Of a stretch of DNA of 64,000 bases, positions 20,997 through 31,549 are shown one piece after another (the first letter of the stretch is position 1; every line of letters begins with the position of its first letter). Made by a program: the position numbers and the translations under genes. Under the pieces are notes generated by a model that saw only the letters and a program-made list of their open reading frames with translations, had not been told where the DNA came from and searched no databases. Source of the stretch: Cunninghamia lanceolata (taxonomy: Eukaryota > Streptophyta > Pinopsida > Cupressales > Cupressaceae); the NCBI GenBank assembly GCA_027924645.1, contig BSBN01001752.1, forward strand, positions 10,062,001-10,126,000, in the 5' to 3' direction.

Positions 20997-23900
20997 GTGC
21001 TAACGGTCAGAGTATCCCAATATCCTGTCTATTTGCAGTGTCTTCGCAAATATTGCGCAAATATTCAGTCTGATTTGCAAGTTGACCGCAAATATCACCT
21101 CGTCTGGTGGAATCCAGCCAATATTTGCAAAGTTTCAGCTAATTGGCCTCCAAATCGAGAAATCCTGGCTCACAGGATAAATACCAGGTCTAGACATAGT
21201 GAAATTTTCGAAGAATTGCCTGTTAGAGGTTTTAGACCTAGGACTGTAGACGTTCACCATACTCCAGAGTCTAGTATGTCCAGAGCTTCACCAGGACCTC
21301 CTCCTGTAACTCCTGTTGGTTTGCAAATACCTTCCGGTATACCCGTGACACCTCCTGTTCAACCTCAGGGTATACCTTTAGTCCAACCTCAGCCAACTGC
21401 ACCACCAGTTCAGCCCCCTCAGGTTGCAATGTCGTTCTTTGCAGCGGAATCACCATTGACCTTTACTGCATATCATGAGTTACCAAAGTATCCGGACAAG
21501 CTCTGTCCAAAATACCATCCTTATCAGGATGCGGATGATCATATCAGGACGTTTAAAGAAGCTTGCTGCAGAGCCAGAATAGAACATCAGGACGTGGTGT
21601 GCAGATTATTCCCTTTTTCCTTAGGGGAAGAGGATTATAATTGGTTCATCAGTCTTGGTCAATCTTCTGTCGATTCGTGGGCTGTCTTAGAGAAGGCCTT
21701 TCTTGACAGATTCAAGGTCCCTATTGATCCATCCATGAATTACCACCTGTTTGCCACAATTAAGAGATTTGAGCATGAACCTATTGCAAATTTCAATGCT
21801 AGGTTCCAGAAAATGTTGTCCAAGCTAGTTACCCCATATGTGGTGGCTGATGATGCTGCTAGGAGTATTTATTATTCAGCCCTGGATCCATTAACCGCCA
21901 TGTTCATCAGGAGAACACATCCTGAGATCACCACATTGACAGGAGCTTTTCAAGAAGCTATCAAGGTAAATCAACAGCTGATACCTGCTCCTACTCCAAA
22001 TATAGCATTCCCTGCTTTGCCTGGCATGCAGTCACAATATCCAGCACAGTATCCTGTAGCTTATCCTTCGCAATATCCTGCACAATATCCAAATGGAGCA
22101 GTGATGCCCCCAGCAATCATACCTGCACCTTTGCAAGTACCTCCATTGAGTATCATGCCTCCTCCTAATGGAAATGGCCAATTGCCACAATATCCTGCAC
22201 ATGCTCAGACACCTCAGGGTACAGATCTATCTCATAATAACCATGGATCTTCCTTTTTCCAGCCTCAGACTGAAAATGTAGTGGCCAAAGCTCAAGAGGA
22301 GAAAGAGGAAATCAAAGAAATGTCTGCTCAGTTGAGAAAGCTCACCACAGAAGTAACACACTTGAGAAACCAAGGGTTTTATTCACAGTCAGGTCAGAAT
22401 AGGAGTTATTCTAATGACAGACCAAATTACCCTGACAGAGGATATAACAACAATAATTTCAACAATAGTGCTGCAAACAATAATAATCCTCCTAGGCAGC
22501 CCAGAGTGTGGAACTCCAGGCCAAATAATGGTTCATTACCATCACCCCTAGACAATCAGCCTCCTGGTGAAGCCAAACAAACTACTAGAGTCAATCTTGC
22601 TGAAGCAGCCCTTACCAATTGGTGCAGGATTCACAATACCAATGCACATGCAGAATTAGATTGTCCACAATTTAGGATTGCTGCCAGCATCTTTCAGACT
22701 GAAGTGTCTAATACTTCTGGAAATCCACCCCAGGAAGAAGGAAATGAAATAGTTCCTTGTGGATATGACTCAGCTTTTGTGCTGGAAACCTACACTAATC
22801 AGCCTCATCAGGATTATAATCAGACCTGTGAAGAATCCGCCTTAACCTTTGAAGCAAACTATGTCTTCCCTTTTGAGGATGAAAACGAACCTACAAGAGA
22901 GCATGAGGAAGTACATGCATACCAGCAGCAATACCCTGGTAAGCACAATTATAACCTGAGGAGTAATGCCAACAGACCTGCCGGTCCATTGACATCATCT
23001 CTACCTCCAAACAACTTCAACACACCTCCTGATCCTAAGGCTAGCAATAACCCTGGGTTCCCTAAGGTGAATGCTCAATACTTGTCTCCTCAAAACACAG
23101 TAACAAAAGTCGCAAATGCACCTCATGAGTCTGACAGGTTAGTCAGCTATTTGGCTGATGAAATGAAGAAAATCAAGATCAGCCTGTCCCTATCTGAGTT
23201 ACTGAAAACTCCTGCCATCAAAAGGGCATTCATGAAGTCGCTGGATGATCCTGCTCCTAAAGAGGATAATCACCTTTCGAGTCAATCCAATAGCAGAGAC
23301 CATACTGCTAAGGATAATACTGTCAAGCCCAAAGTGTCAGCCACAGTCCAAGCTGCTGAAACCTCTCACATGACCTTGTACAGAGATAAAACTGAATCAC
23401 CTCCGTTTCTCCTCACCATAAGAATGTTCAGTAAGAATTTGCACAACTGTTTAGTTGATTCAGGAGCCTCAACTAATGTTATGCCTTTGTCAATATGCAA
23501 CGCATTAGGACTGCATCCTGCTAAATCCTTAAAGAAGGTCACTCAACTGGACAAGACAGAAGTAAGTGTCGTAGGAGAACTCACTCACATTCACATGCAG
23601 CTAGCGTCTGATCCGAGGATCCAGTATTACATTGACATTCAGGTAGTTGACATACCTGATACATATGGGATGTTGCTTAGCCGGGACTGGTCTAAAACGC
23701 TTAACGGATACATGTCCACAGACTTCAGTCACATGTGGTTGCCATGGAAAGGTATACCTAATCAGATCAGGATTGATGCTGAGCCTAGGATGAAACATAT
23801 GATCACTGAATATAACAGAACAAATGAGATCATGTATGCAAACGTAGAACCTGGAGTTTATCACATCAGGCCGCAAACTGTCCAAATAGAAGAGGTCCTG

Positions 23901-26102
23901 ATGCTTGATGTTCATCATCATCATGATGATGATTATCATGAGGATATGCCAGTCGTAGAACTTAATAATGATCCTGATAATGAGAATGAAATAGATCGCT
24001 TCAGGGATTTTCAGATGCATTTATCTACTCAGATAAAACGTTGTCAATTATTAAATATACCTGCTAATGATATTTTGATTGACGGATGGTGCAGATTACA
24101 TGGCGAAGCACACTCGGAAAAGACTTGTGAACCATGCCTGGACATGATAATGCTGGAGCAGACGTATAGTGAAGCATCATCATCATATTCCGAGGTGAGT
24201 ACTACATCTGATGATGATGATGATACTAATTTTTATTTGTCTTCTGCAGGAACAGAAGAGTCGACGGATCCTGATGAGGATCATATCCAAAAAATAGAAG
24301 AGATCCTGGTGTCCAATCAGACGAATGATGCGAGAAAGGAAAAGATCACTCCTGGTAGTGATTGCTTCATGGAACCGGATTACGAGTTGTCTGATGAGGA
24401 TAAAGGCAGTGACCTGACGAAGTTCAAAGAATTTCTGGTCAAAGAAATAAAAAAAATGACACAACAGTGTAGATCTCCACGGGAGGTTTTAATTAAAGGT
24501 TGGTGTAGGCTGCATGAGGCGCCTCACTCAGAAACAACTTGCTCACTGTGCTTACACATTTTGAAGAAGCATGCAGCTGTATGTGCTGAACATCATCCTC
24601 CTGCTAGGATGGAAGAGAAAACAGAAAAGCCATCAGGCTCATCAGATAAAGAAAATGAAGAAATTCTGGAGCAACAAGCAGATGCAGCACCAGAAGTTAT
24701 TAGTTGTCCAGACACTGAAGTGGATCATTCTGAAGATTTTGAATTATACTTGTCTAGAAATATACAGCGTAGTCAAATATTAGGTTTGCCCATTGATGAT
24801 GTCTTGATTGAAAGCTGGTGCAGATTACATGATGAAGAGCATTCAGAGAGAGATTGCTACCCTTGCTTGGTCATGTTGAAAAAGATTCTAGAAAATATAA
24901 TAGCTGAGTCAGTTCCAGAAGGTAATGAAGAGGAAACATCTTTCCTGGATTCATTTTATGGTGACATTGATAGGAGTTCTCTACTTCCTAATACAAGTAA
25001 GGACCAGTCAGTATGCAGGTATGAATCTTGTGAAAATTTTAGAGAAGAAATCACTCATCAGGATAATAGTTTTGATTCTGATCCTAATACTTTTGATAAA
25101 GAAGATGAAACATCTTTCCTGGAGTCATTCTATGGTAAAGAGAAGTGTAAACAGATAGTAGAGCAATTTAAATGCACTGCTGATAATGAAGTTCCTATGA
25201 TGGTAACTCAGGGAGTCATAGAGAAGAAAATAAATGCTGATTTATTACCTGACTTCTTTGAATTAAATGATCAAATGCAAGAATGTTGCAGGTTAAAGGA
25301 ACCAGATCCTCTAATAGATAGAAAATGTGAATTATTCAATGAACAATTCCTGAAAGATGAAGATGTAGAAGACTTTGGAGTTGTTGTGCATAATCAGATG
25401 TCACTCCAGAAATATTTTGAGAATGAAACAGGGGAGTGTCCTTATCAAGTGAAAGTTGTTTCTCCATTACAGTCAAATGATTTAGAAATGATAAATTTCT
25501 GTATATCAGGTTGTGATAATAAAGATACTTATTTAGATGCTGATGTGCAGAAAATTGAAGAAAATACTGAGAAGTTTCCTGAACTAGAGGATAAACTGAA
25601 CATCCAGAATGAAGGGATAAGGCTGGATAAAGATGAAGAATTAATACATCAAAGGTCATACATCCTTCAATTTGAAGAGGGACCAGGCACTGAGCCAAGT
25701 AGTGAAAATATAATGACGAATGGAAGACCAAGTGCCAATGAAGAAGCATGTCCAACAAAATCAGAAATACACCAGGTTGTATTTCTCCTTTCCACAGTAA
25801 ATGATGTTGAATACTATTTTAATTATGGAAATTCAGGAGATAAGACATGCATATGGATTAATCATGAACATAGTGAGCTTCCCCAGTTGCTGATCATCAA
25901 GAGTTGTTCTGTTGAATACAGTGAATTCAGAATATCAGAATATTCTTCAGAATATAAAGATAAACTTGCTAGGTTGAGAACCATAACTAATGCCCTGATG
26001 CTCCTGCACAATCAAAAGAAGTATGCAAATACAGGTGTCCTTAGGTCCTTTTCTGGTTTTTGTTTGCCTAGTAGTGGTTTTGTATATAATTTTGTACGTT
26101 AG
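20997..26102 (+). CDS. Gag-protease polyprotein with three extra zinc-type modules (element A)
   Basis: The frame is open for 1701 codons. Gag core lies at residues about 145-330 (PLTFTAYHELPKYPDK, FLDRFKVPIDP), then a Pro/Gln/Asn-rich linker. A Cys/His motif starts with Trp 542 (WCRIHNTNAHAELDC). The aspartic protease follows, with LVDSGAS (Asp 821). A 700-residue acidic tail holds three modules at residues 1031, 1169 and 1274 with the pattern WCRLHxxxHSExxCxxC, and two ETSFL(D/E)SFYG repeats. There is no RT, RNase H or integrase. The first in-frame ATG is 21276 (about 1608 residues), but upstream codons look coding, including INTRSRHSE with ATA at 21177 where an ATG may have been lost; a spliced start is also possible. 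Gag would assemble particles and protease would mature them. Confidence 0.9.
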   Translation: MLTVRVSQYPVYLQCLRKYCANIQSDLQVDRKYHLVWWNPANICKVSANWPPNREILAHRINTRSRHSEIFEELPVRGFRPRTVDVHHTPESSMSRASPGPPPVTPVGLQIPSGIPVTPPVQPQGIPLVQPQPTAPPVQPPQVAMSFFAAESPLTFTAYHELPKYPDKLCPKYHPYQDADDHIRTFKEACCRARIEHQDVVCRLFPFSLGEEDYNWFISLGQSSVDSWAVLEKAFLDRFKVPIDPSMNYHLFATIKRFEHEPIANFNARFQKMLSKLVTPYVVADDAARSIYYSALDPLTAMFIRRTHPEITTLTGAFQEAIKVNQQLIPAPTPNIAFPALPGMQSQYPAQYPVAYPSQYPAQYPNGAVMPPAIIPAPLQVPPLSIMPPPNGNGQLPQYPAHAQTPQGTDLSHNNHGSSFFQPQTENVVAKAQEEKEEIKEMSAQLRKLTTEVTHLRNQGFYSQSGQNRSYSNDRPNYPDRGYNNNNFNNSAANNNNPPRQPRVWNSRPNNGSLPSPLDNQPPGEAKQTTRVNLAEAALTNWCRIHNTNAHAELDCPQFRIAASIFQTEVSNTSGNPPQEEGNEIVPCGYDSAFVLETYTNQPHQDYNQTCEESALTFEANYVFPFEDENEPTREHEEVHAYQQQYPGKHNYNLRSNANRPAGPLTSSLPPNNFNTPPDPKASNNPGFPKVNAQYLSPQNTVTKVANAPHESDRLVSYLADEMKKIKISLSLSELLKTPAIKRAFMKSLDDPAPKEDNHLSSQSNSRDHTAKDNTVKPKVSATVQAAETSHMTLYRDKTESPPFLLTIRMFSKNLHNCLVDSGASTNVMPLSICNALGLHPAKSLKKVTQLDKTEVSVVGELTHIHMQLASDPRIQYYIDIQVVDIPDTYGMLLSRDWSKTLNGYMSTDFSHMWLPWKGIPNQIRIDAEPRMKHMITEYNRTNEIMYANVEPGVYHIRPQTVQIEEVLMLDVHHHHDDDYHEDMPVVELNNDPDNENEIDRFRDFQMHLSTQIKRCQLLNIPANDILIDGWCRLHGEAHSEKTCEPCLDMIMLEQTYSEASSSYSEVSTTSDDDDDTNFYLSSAGTEESTDPDEDHIQKIEEILVSNQTNDARKEKITPGSDCFMEPDYELSDEDKGSDLTKFKEFLVKEIKKMTQQCRSPREVLIKGWCRLHEAPHSETTCSLCLHILKKHAAVCAEHHPPARMEEKTEKPSGSSDKENEEILEQQADAAPEVISCPDTEVDHSEDFELYLSRNIQRSQILGLPIDDVLIESWCRLHDEEHSERDCYPCLVMLKKILENIIAESVPEGNEEETSFLDSFYGDIDRSSLLPNTSKDQSVCRYESCENFREEITHQDNSFDSDPNTFDKEDETSFLESFYGKEKCKQIVEQFKCTADNEVPMMVTQGVIEKKINADLLPDFFELNDQMQECCRLKEPDPLIDRKCELFNEQFLKDEDVEDFGVVVHNQMSLQKYFENETGECPYQVKVVSPLQSNDLEMINFCISGCDNKDTYLDADVQKIEENTEKFPELEDKLNIQNEGIRLDKDEELIHQRSYILQFEEGPGTEPSSENIMTNGRPSANEEACPTKSEIHQVVFLLSTVNDVEYYFNYGNSGDKTCIWINHEHSELPQLLIIKSCSVEYSEFRISEYSSEYKDKLARLRTITNALMLLHNQKKYANTGVLRSFSGFCLPSSGFVYNFVR
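22620..22664 (+). other. Gag zinc-type motif (WCRIH...H...C)
   Basis: Trp, then Cys at +1, His at +4, His at +9 and Cys at +14: a C-x2-H-x4-H-x4-C arrangement. It takes the place of the usual CCHC knuckle before the protease and resembles the Cys/His motif of Tat-type Gag proteins. It is the likely source of the three modules after the protease. Confidence 0.6.
24087..24866 (+). repeat. Three post-protease WCRLH modules (coding repeat)
   Basis: Modules begin at 24087, 24501 and 24816. Each has WCRLH, three residues, HSE, two residues, C, two residues, C-Leu: ligands C, H, H, C and C are invariant. Each is preceded by a shared segment with a DVLI-type or EVLI-type strand and an aromatic/hydrophobic helix about 30 residues earlier (DFELYLSRNI in copy 3). 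Copies differ at many codons but not at ligands, so selection rather than recent duplication is the simplest reading. Confidence 0.8.
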
Positions 26103-26540
26103 TTGTTTGGGCAGTTTGCTTGTTGTTGTTGTTGTTTTGTTGGTTGGGACCTTGTTATGGTAAGTCAGGATGATGCACTTCATCACCTTAAGAAAATAAT
26201 TAAATTGTTAGGATTCAAGTGATGAGATCAGATTTAGATATAGATTGTAATTCATTCTGATAAATACTCATGATCAGGTTTATGATGTCTTTTCATCAGG
26301 GTACTTTTTCTTGTCCAAAGTGAATCAAACACAATGAAACACCTAACAGCCTTGGGTTTGTTGAAGATATGAGTATAGGTGTTAAGTGAAAAATCTAAAG
26401 GGACTCCCTTGCTACCAATACAATCTCCAACCTAAAGCTGCAAGTGACTACACCTTGTACAAATGAGCTGACATGATGATATCAAATATAAGTATATAAA
26501 TAGAAAATATATAAACAATAAACTTAGGCCATCTAAGTAA

Positions 26541-26576
26541 CTCTACCGGGGCTATGGACGCCTGCTGGCAGTGGAG
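26541..26576 (+). other. Structured RNA candidate, 3' UTR hairpin copy 1 (A)
   Basis: CTCTA (26541-26545) pairs with TGGAG (26572-26576) around the same 26-nt core as in B, with one A-to-G change in the CTATGGACG part. Confidence 0.6.
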
Positions 26577-26603
26577 CCCTACTTAGGGAGATTGTATAGA
26601 TAA

Positions 26604-26639
26604 CCTTGCCGGGGCTATAGACGCCTGCTGGCAGCAAGG
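26604..26639 (+). other. Structured RNA candidate, 3' UTR hairpin copy 2 (A)
   Basis: CCTTG (26604-26608) pairs with CAAGG (26635-26639) around the conserved core. Compared with copy 1, three of the five outer pairs differ and pairing is kept. Confidence 0.6.
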
Positions 26640-26897
26640 CTCTATCCAGGTTGGCTATGAGGGATGATCTCCAACTATGTAGTTTAACACCAGTTACTTA
26701 TGTTTTCAACTTACTTTCAAGATGAGGATAATTAATCATCTGCACACACCTGATCCTTTGTTAGCTTTATCACCATAATGAAATTTTATCATTCAAAGAT
26801 CATGATGATTTTACTTAGACAGAATTAGAACACTATAGATGAATATGATCATATCACTTGAATTATTTGAATTTTGTTGTTTTCTTTGGTGGCAAGT

Positions 26898-29800
26898 TGT
26901 TGTGTGGTTACACAACACGCCCCATTTTGACTTGGCAAAACAGGGACCCAACTTTTGTTTTGGCTTGTGTTGTCTGCTTTCTGGCGGTTTGGTAAAAATA
27001 GGTCAAGTGCATCATCATCATGAAGGTCAGGATGAGGTAGGTCATCATCATGAGGTTAGTTTGTCAAATTTCATATTTTGTTTCTATGACTTCATGGTTA
27101 GAAAAAGCTTGAAATTCCATGCAGGTTTGCCTTTTGCACCACTTGAAAATTCGTCCATATGAGGGAGTTGTGAGCAGTCAAAGCTTTGGTCAAACCTGAT
27201 AATTGCTGTATGATGAACATCATCATCATGATATTTGAAAAGCCCCCGATAATATCCTGCAGTCCCGAAACATCCGGACGTCAAGTTTAAGTCGTAGTAA
27301 ACTTTTCCCGTCAGGCGGTCTTTTGTATCGCCAAAGGTCATCATCATGATCTTACTCTATCACCTGATAAAAATCATGCAGTCCCGAAACATCCGGACGT
27401 CAATCTTAAGTGCTAGTGTGTTTTACCCGTCGAGTAACCTTGGAAACATTGCGAGCATCATGATATTCCAACATCACCCGATATTATAATATCATGCTGA
27501 TATTATAATATCACCTTACTTAGAGAAATCTGCCATCTGCATAATTTGCGCGCGCACGACAGTCTTGGTGATCAACATCATCATGATATTTCAGGACCTG
27601 ACATTTCCTAATATCCTCCTGATCTCCTTTTTGCGTGATCATGATGATCACCTTATCTTTCGAAACGGAGGATGATTTTCCTTTCCCAAACCTTGTTGAA
27701 CAAGATCATCATGATCTTGTTCGTCTTTCCCGACAGTTCGTAGTATCATCCTGCCGACAAGTATAACCTTTTGCAAATATGATGATGACGATGACGTCAC
27801 CATCACCTTTCTCCTTCGGCAGGATATTTTCCAAGGCGGGATCCATTTCGCCAATATGATGATGACGATGATGTCATGTTCGAAGATTAATGAAGGCCGC
27901 GGATATCCTGATGACGTCATCAGGACTTTCAGCAGGATCATATTTTTAAATCACCCAATGCGGATATGATGATGATGATGTTCATCATCCTGATCTTTTG
28001 GCAGGTTACCTTCTCCGAAAAGGGTCATATTGCATTCATCCACACGATCATCTTCCTTGGGGGGAACCCGATATTCCAGTTATCTCCTGATCTTAACGAA
28101 ACATGACGGTGACGTCATCCCTTTGCATTTTAACCAAGCCCGATGATGACGATGACGTCATCATGATATTCCTCAGCGGTAGGATCATTTTCCAAGTCCT
28201 CCTGTTTGTCTTCATCATGATGATGACGACGATGTCTTTCTTTCCCGAATATGCAAAAACAAAACATCCTGATGTGCTTTTCCTCAGAGCATTCGAAGGG
28301 GAGGAGCATCATATTTCACAATATCCTGCGGCTAGATAGAAGGCATAGGAGTTGGTCATCATCATGATTTGTGGTGTAGGTATAACTGTTGCCATCGGCC
28401 AAGTATAAATTTGTCACCCTGATCATATGTAATCACGCCGATGCAAATATGATGATGATGCAAGGCCGGATTCTAAGGATGGTTGAAAGGCGATTATTTC
28501 CTTGTATAATTTGAGATCATCATGATCATATTTTGAACCCGATATACAAGAAAATGGGCAAAAACATGAAGCGATGGAAATTTGGAGCCCGATTGCCTGT
28601 AGCTGCACACTTTTGGGGGCTTGTTTAATAAAACGTTTTACTTCCTGTTGTTTATCATGATGATGATGAACTTAATGTTTGTCTGTTTACTTGCAGGAAG
28701 ACATGGTGATGCTGCTGAAGCTGAGCATTAAAGTCATGATGCTGCTGCTGAAGCTGAGCATTACAAAGTTGCGCATGAAGGCAACATGAGCCAGAAATGA
28801 GGAGGATATTGTCAAATATGCTGTTCGCCAGCTGGAGACCGAATCAAGTTGAAGATGCTGGAATATTCTGTGCCAGCTGTACATTTGCTAACTGGCGAAG
28901 CATGTGCTTTTCATCTGGACTGCTAATTGCTATGAGAAGATCCTGATCCTTGGATCATTGTAACCGTTTCTGGCATTTGCTCTATATAAAGGCCAGAGCC
29001 TGAAACATTAAAAAAGGAGGCAGAATACATTAGAATACATAGACGCATCTGGCGCAAAAAGTCAATTACTGTAGAATCAATTAGGAGATCGGATTACTGA
29101 GACTAATGAGGATAGAATTGTTGAAATGTCAAGGTTCTTTCTTCAGATCACTGTAAATGTACCTGTTCTTGAGCATACTGAATGAATATGAAGTTCCAGA
29201 TTACATCCTGATTGTAAATTTTACGTAATCTTCTTGTTGATTTCTGGATATGTACTGGTGAATGCTGTGTTCAACTGGAAGCGCTTTCATTTCATTACAT
29301 GTTGTTGTCAACTTTTCCTTTGAAGCTTTGCACTAGATCATGCGGATTTGTGGAATGTCCTGGTGAAGTATGATTTCTAGTTTTCCTTCTTTTCATTGCA
29401 AGTATGGGAGCTTGTATGTGGATCAGTGATCTAAGTCCAGTAGTTTTGGGAATCTCATTCTTTAACCCTTTTCTTTTTTTTAATTTCATTAATTCATCAC
29501 CATAACTGCAAATCATGACAAATAACAAGCAGAAACAGTGAAATATGCTGAAATCCCGTAGGTAACTGAAGATCATTAGCATATTTGAGTTAAATGCATG
29601 TAGTATTGGAAATCTCATGCAAAGAATCATAAATAATGATAGGAATCATGCAAATATCAGCCTGTAGGCACATTATTTGACTAAATTTACAGTGCAGAAG
29701 TAGAATTGTTGGAGACTTATGCAGAGCGAACATCCAGAGCAGGATATTTGAAGATGATGATGATGAACAGTGCAGAAACACGTAAGGCCCCTGAATGGAA

Positions 29801-29965
29801 AACAGCAACACACATCAACCACTGAGTAACGTCAGTAGATTAAGACCTAATCAACGGAGACTTGGGATCATGAATTCTTTGAATTCATCGTATCTTTCAA
29901 GATGAGTAAAGGTTGTTGTGTAACTTTTATTCTATGTTTGCGAATGACTAACATCATGACCAACA
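26898..29965 (+). repeat. 3' LTR of element A (3068 bp)
   Basis: Same length and ends as the 5' LTR. By-eye differences include 18046, 18052, 18288, 18290, 18338, 18612, 18621, 18852, 19589 and 20290 (5' coordinates). About 14 of 16 are transitions. Its TATA box copy is at 28993. Confidence 0.95.
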
Positions 29966-31549
29966 ATTCATAAAACTAAATTATTATTCACTATGGATTT
30001 CAAATATGTACTAATTTTAGAGACCTAAATAAAGCATCACCTAAAGATCACTTCACAATGCCCAATATTGATATGATCATAAATTCTACTATTGGGTATG
30101 AAATTATATCCTTCATGGATGGTTTCTCAAGTATAGTAAAATTCTCATTAATCCCCAAGATTAACATAAGATTGCTTTCACTAGTCCTTGAGAAACATTT
30201 TGTTACATTATCAATACCATTTGGGTTAAAGAATGCTAGTGCTACCTTCAACAAGTTATGACTCTCATTTTCCTCGATCTAATGCATAGTATCTTATAAG
30301 ACTATGAAGATGATATATTAGAAAAATCAAAGAAATGAAGTGATCATCTTCAATAATTGAGGACTATCTTTGAGAGATTACAAAAATATCAAGTATGACT
30401 AAATCCTAAAAAGTGCATATTTGTAGTACATACTAGTTGTTTATTAGGTTTTATTGTATCTAGACAAGGAATTGAGGTTGACACTTATAAGAAAATAGAT
30501 TCTATTGTTAATATACCTCCACCTAAACATCTATCCCAACTTCATAGTCTCCAAGGCAAGATACAGTGCATCGAGCATTTTATTATATAATTAGCTAATT
30601 GTACCTTTCCTTTCACCAAGATTTTGAAGGAAATTAAATTTTAATGGGATACTGAATTCAAAAAATATTTTGATGATATGAATCAATATTTGATGAATCC
30701 AAAAGTAGTCATCCCTAACATTCATGGTAAACTATTATTGCTATAATTTTTTTTCTATGGATTTGGCCATTGGAGGATTACTTGCTCAAAATTATGATAA
30801 TGGTAAAGAACACATTGTTTATTACATTATTCAAGCATTGTTATATTATGAAACTTGATACACACCCATGGAAAGGTTGTGTCTAGTTGTAGTCTTTATG
30901 TTAGAAAAGATAATACATTATATTTTGCACACAAAGACTCATGTAATTATCAAAGAAGATCATTTGAAATATATGCTTTCTAAAGCTAATCTCTCAAGAT
31001 GCGTCATCCAATAGTCTATGTTATTGAATTTAATCTTAAATTCATAATTAAAAGTATATTAAGGGTCAAATTCTAGTGGACCAATTAGTCAATATTCCTA
31101 CTCATGTTCCTATTGGCACATCATTTTGAGATGAGCACATATTCACAATTGATTCCTCCTCCCCATGGACTATGTTCTTTAACAATTCTAGATGTATGGT
31201 TAATTTAAGAGTTGGGTACTATTGATTCAACCTATAGGATATTTGATTCATTTATCATATTATTTTTATTTTCAATGTTCCAATAATGAACACCAAAATT
31301 GTGGGCTTATGAGTGACTTTATCTTTGGAATTTAAATCCATTAATATTTATGGTGATTAATAGTTAATTTCTCAATAGGTTATGGTAGGTTATAAGACTA
31401 AGGATGGTAGAATTATCTAATATCATGAGTTAGCCATGTAGATTCTTAATTCTTTTTAATCACATGATAAATTTTATTCCTAGATAGGATAACATGCATG
31501 ATGTTATGGCTAGTTCTACATCATTAATGAAGATGGCTGATGAGGTTCC
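29966..31549 (+). pseudogene. Element E pol relic, part 2 (RT, RNase H-like regions)
   Basis: This continues the frame broken by A. RT is recognisable by VCTNF-RDLNKASPKDHFTMP, IISFMDGFSS and IPFGLKNASATF (30000-30260), then KCIFVVHTSCLLGFIVS-RQGIEVD (30405-30480). A first RNase H follows, and a second RNase H-like stretch (SQLIS...GYKTKDGRII) lies near 31365-31430, ending with a DNMHDVMASSTSLMKMAD segment at the D junction. Two RNase H domains are typical of the Tat branch. Many stops and shifts are present. ATTCA (29966-29970) is A's right duplication, and GTTCC (31545-31549) is D's left duplication. Confidence 0.75.

Larger units (their letters stand above)
26103..26897 (+). other. 3' UTR of element A
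   Basis: Non-coding stretch after the stop. It aligns with 780-1545 of B, including two hairpins and the final TTTCTTTGGTGGCAAGT before the LTR. No run of purines precedes the LTR. Confidence 0.8.
17637..29965 (+). mobile_element. Element A: complete young LTR element, Gag-protease only
   Basis: The two LTRs are each 3068 bp, offset by exactly 9261 bp, with no indel and about 16 substitutions by eye (about 0.5%). A perfect 5-bp duplication (ATTCA) flanks the element. The 6193-bp interior holds a tRNA-Asn-type primer site, one long open frame (Gag, protease, zinc-type modules) and a 3' UTR shared with element B. No RT, RNase H or integrase motif appears in any frame. A therefore moved recently, yet lacks the enzymes for its own reverse transcription and integration. 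It is a non-autonomous but protein-coding element. Confidence 0.95.

Noticed and set aside
23601..24020. Antisense frame of 139 codons over A's polyprotein
   Set aside because: Shadow of the sense coding frame.
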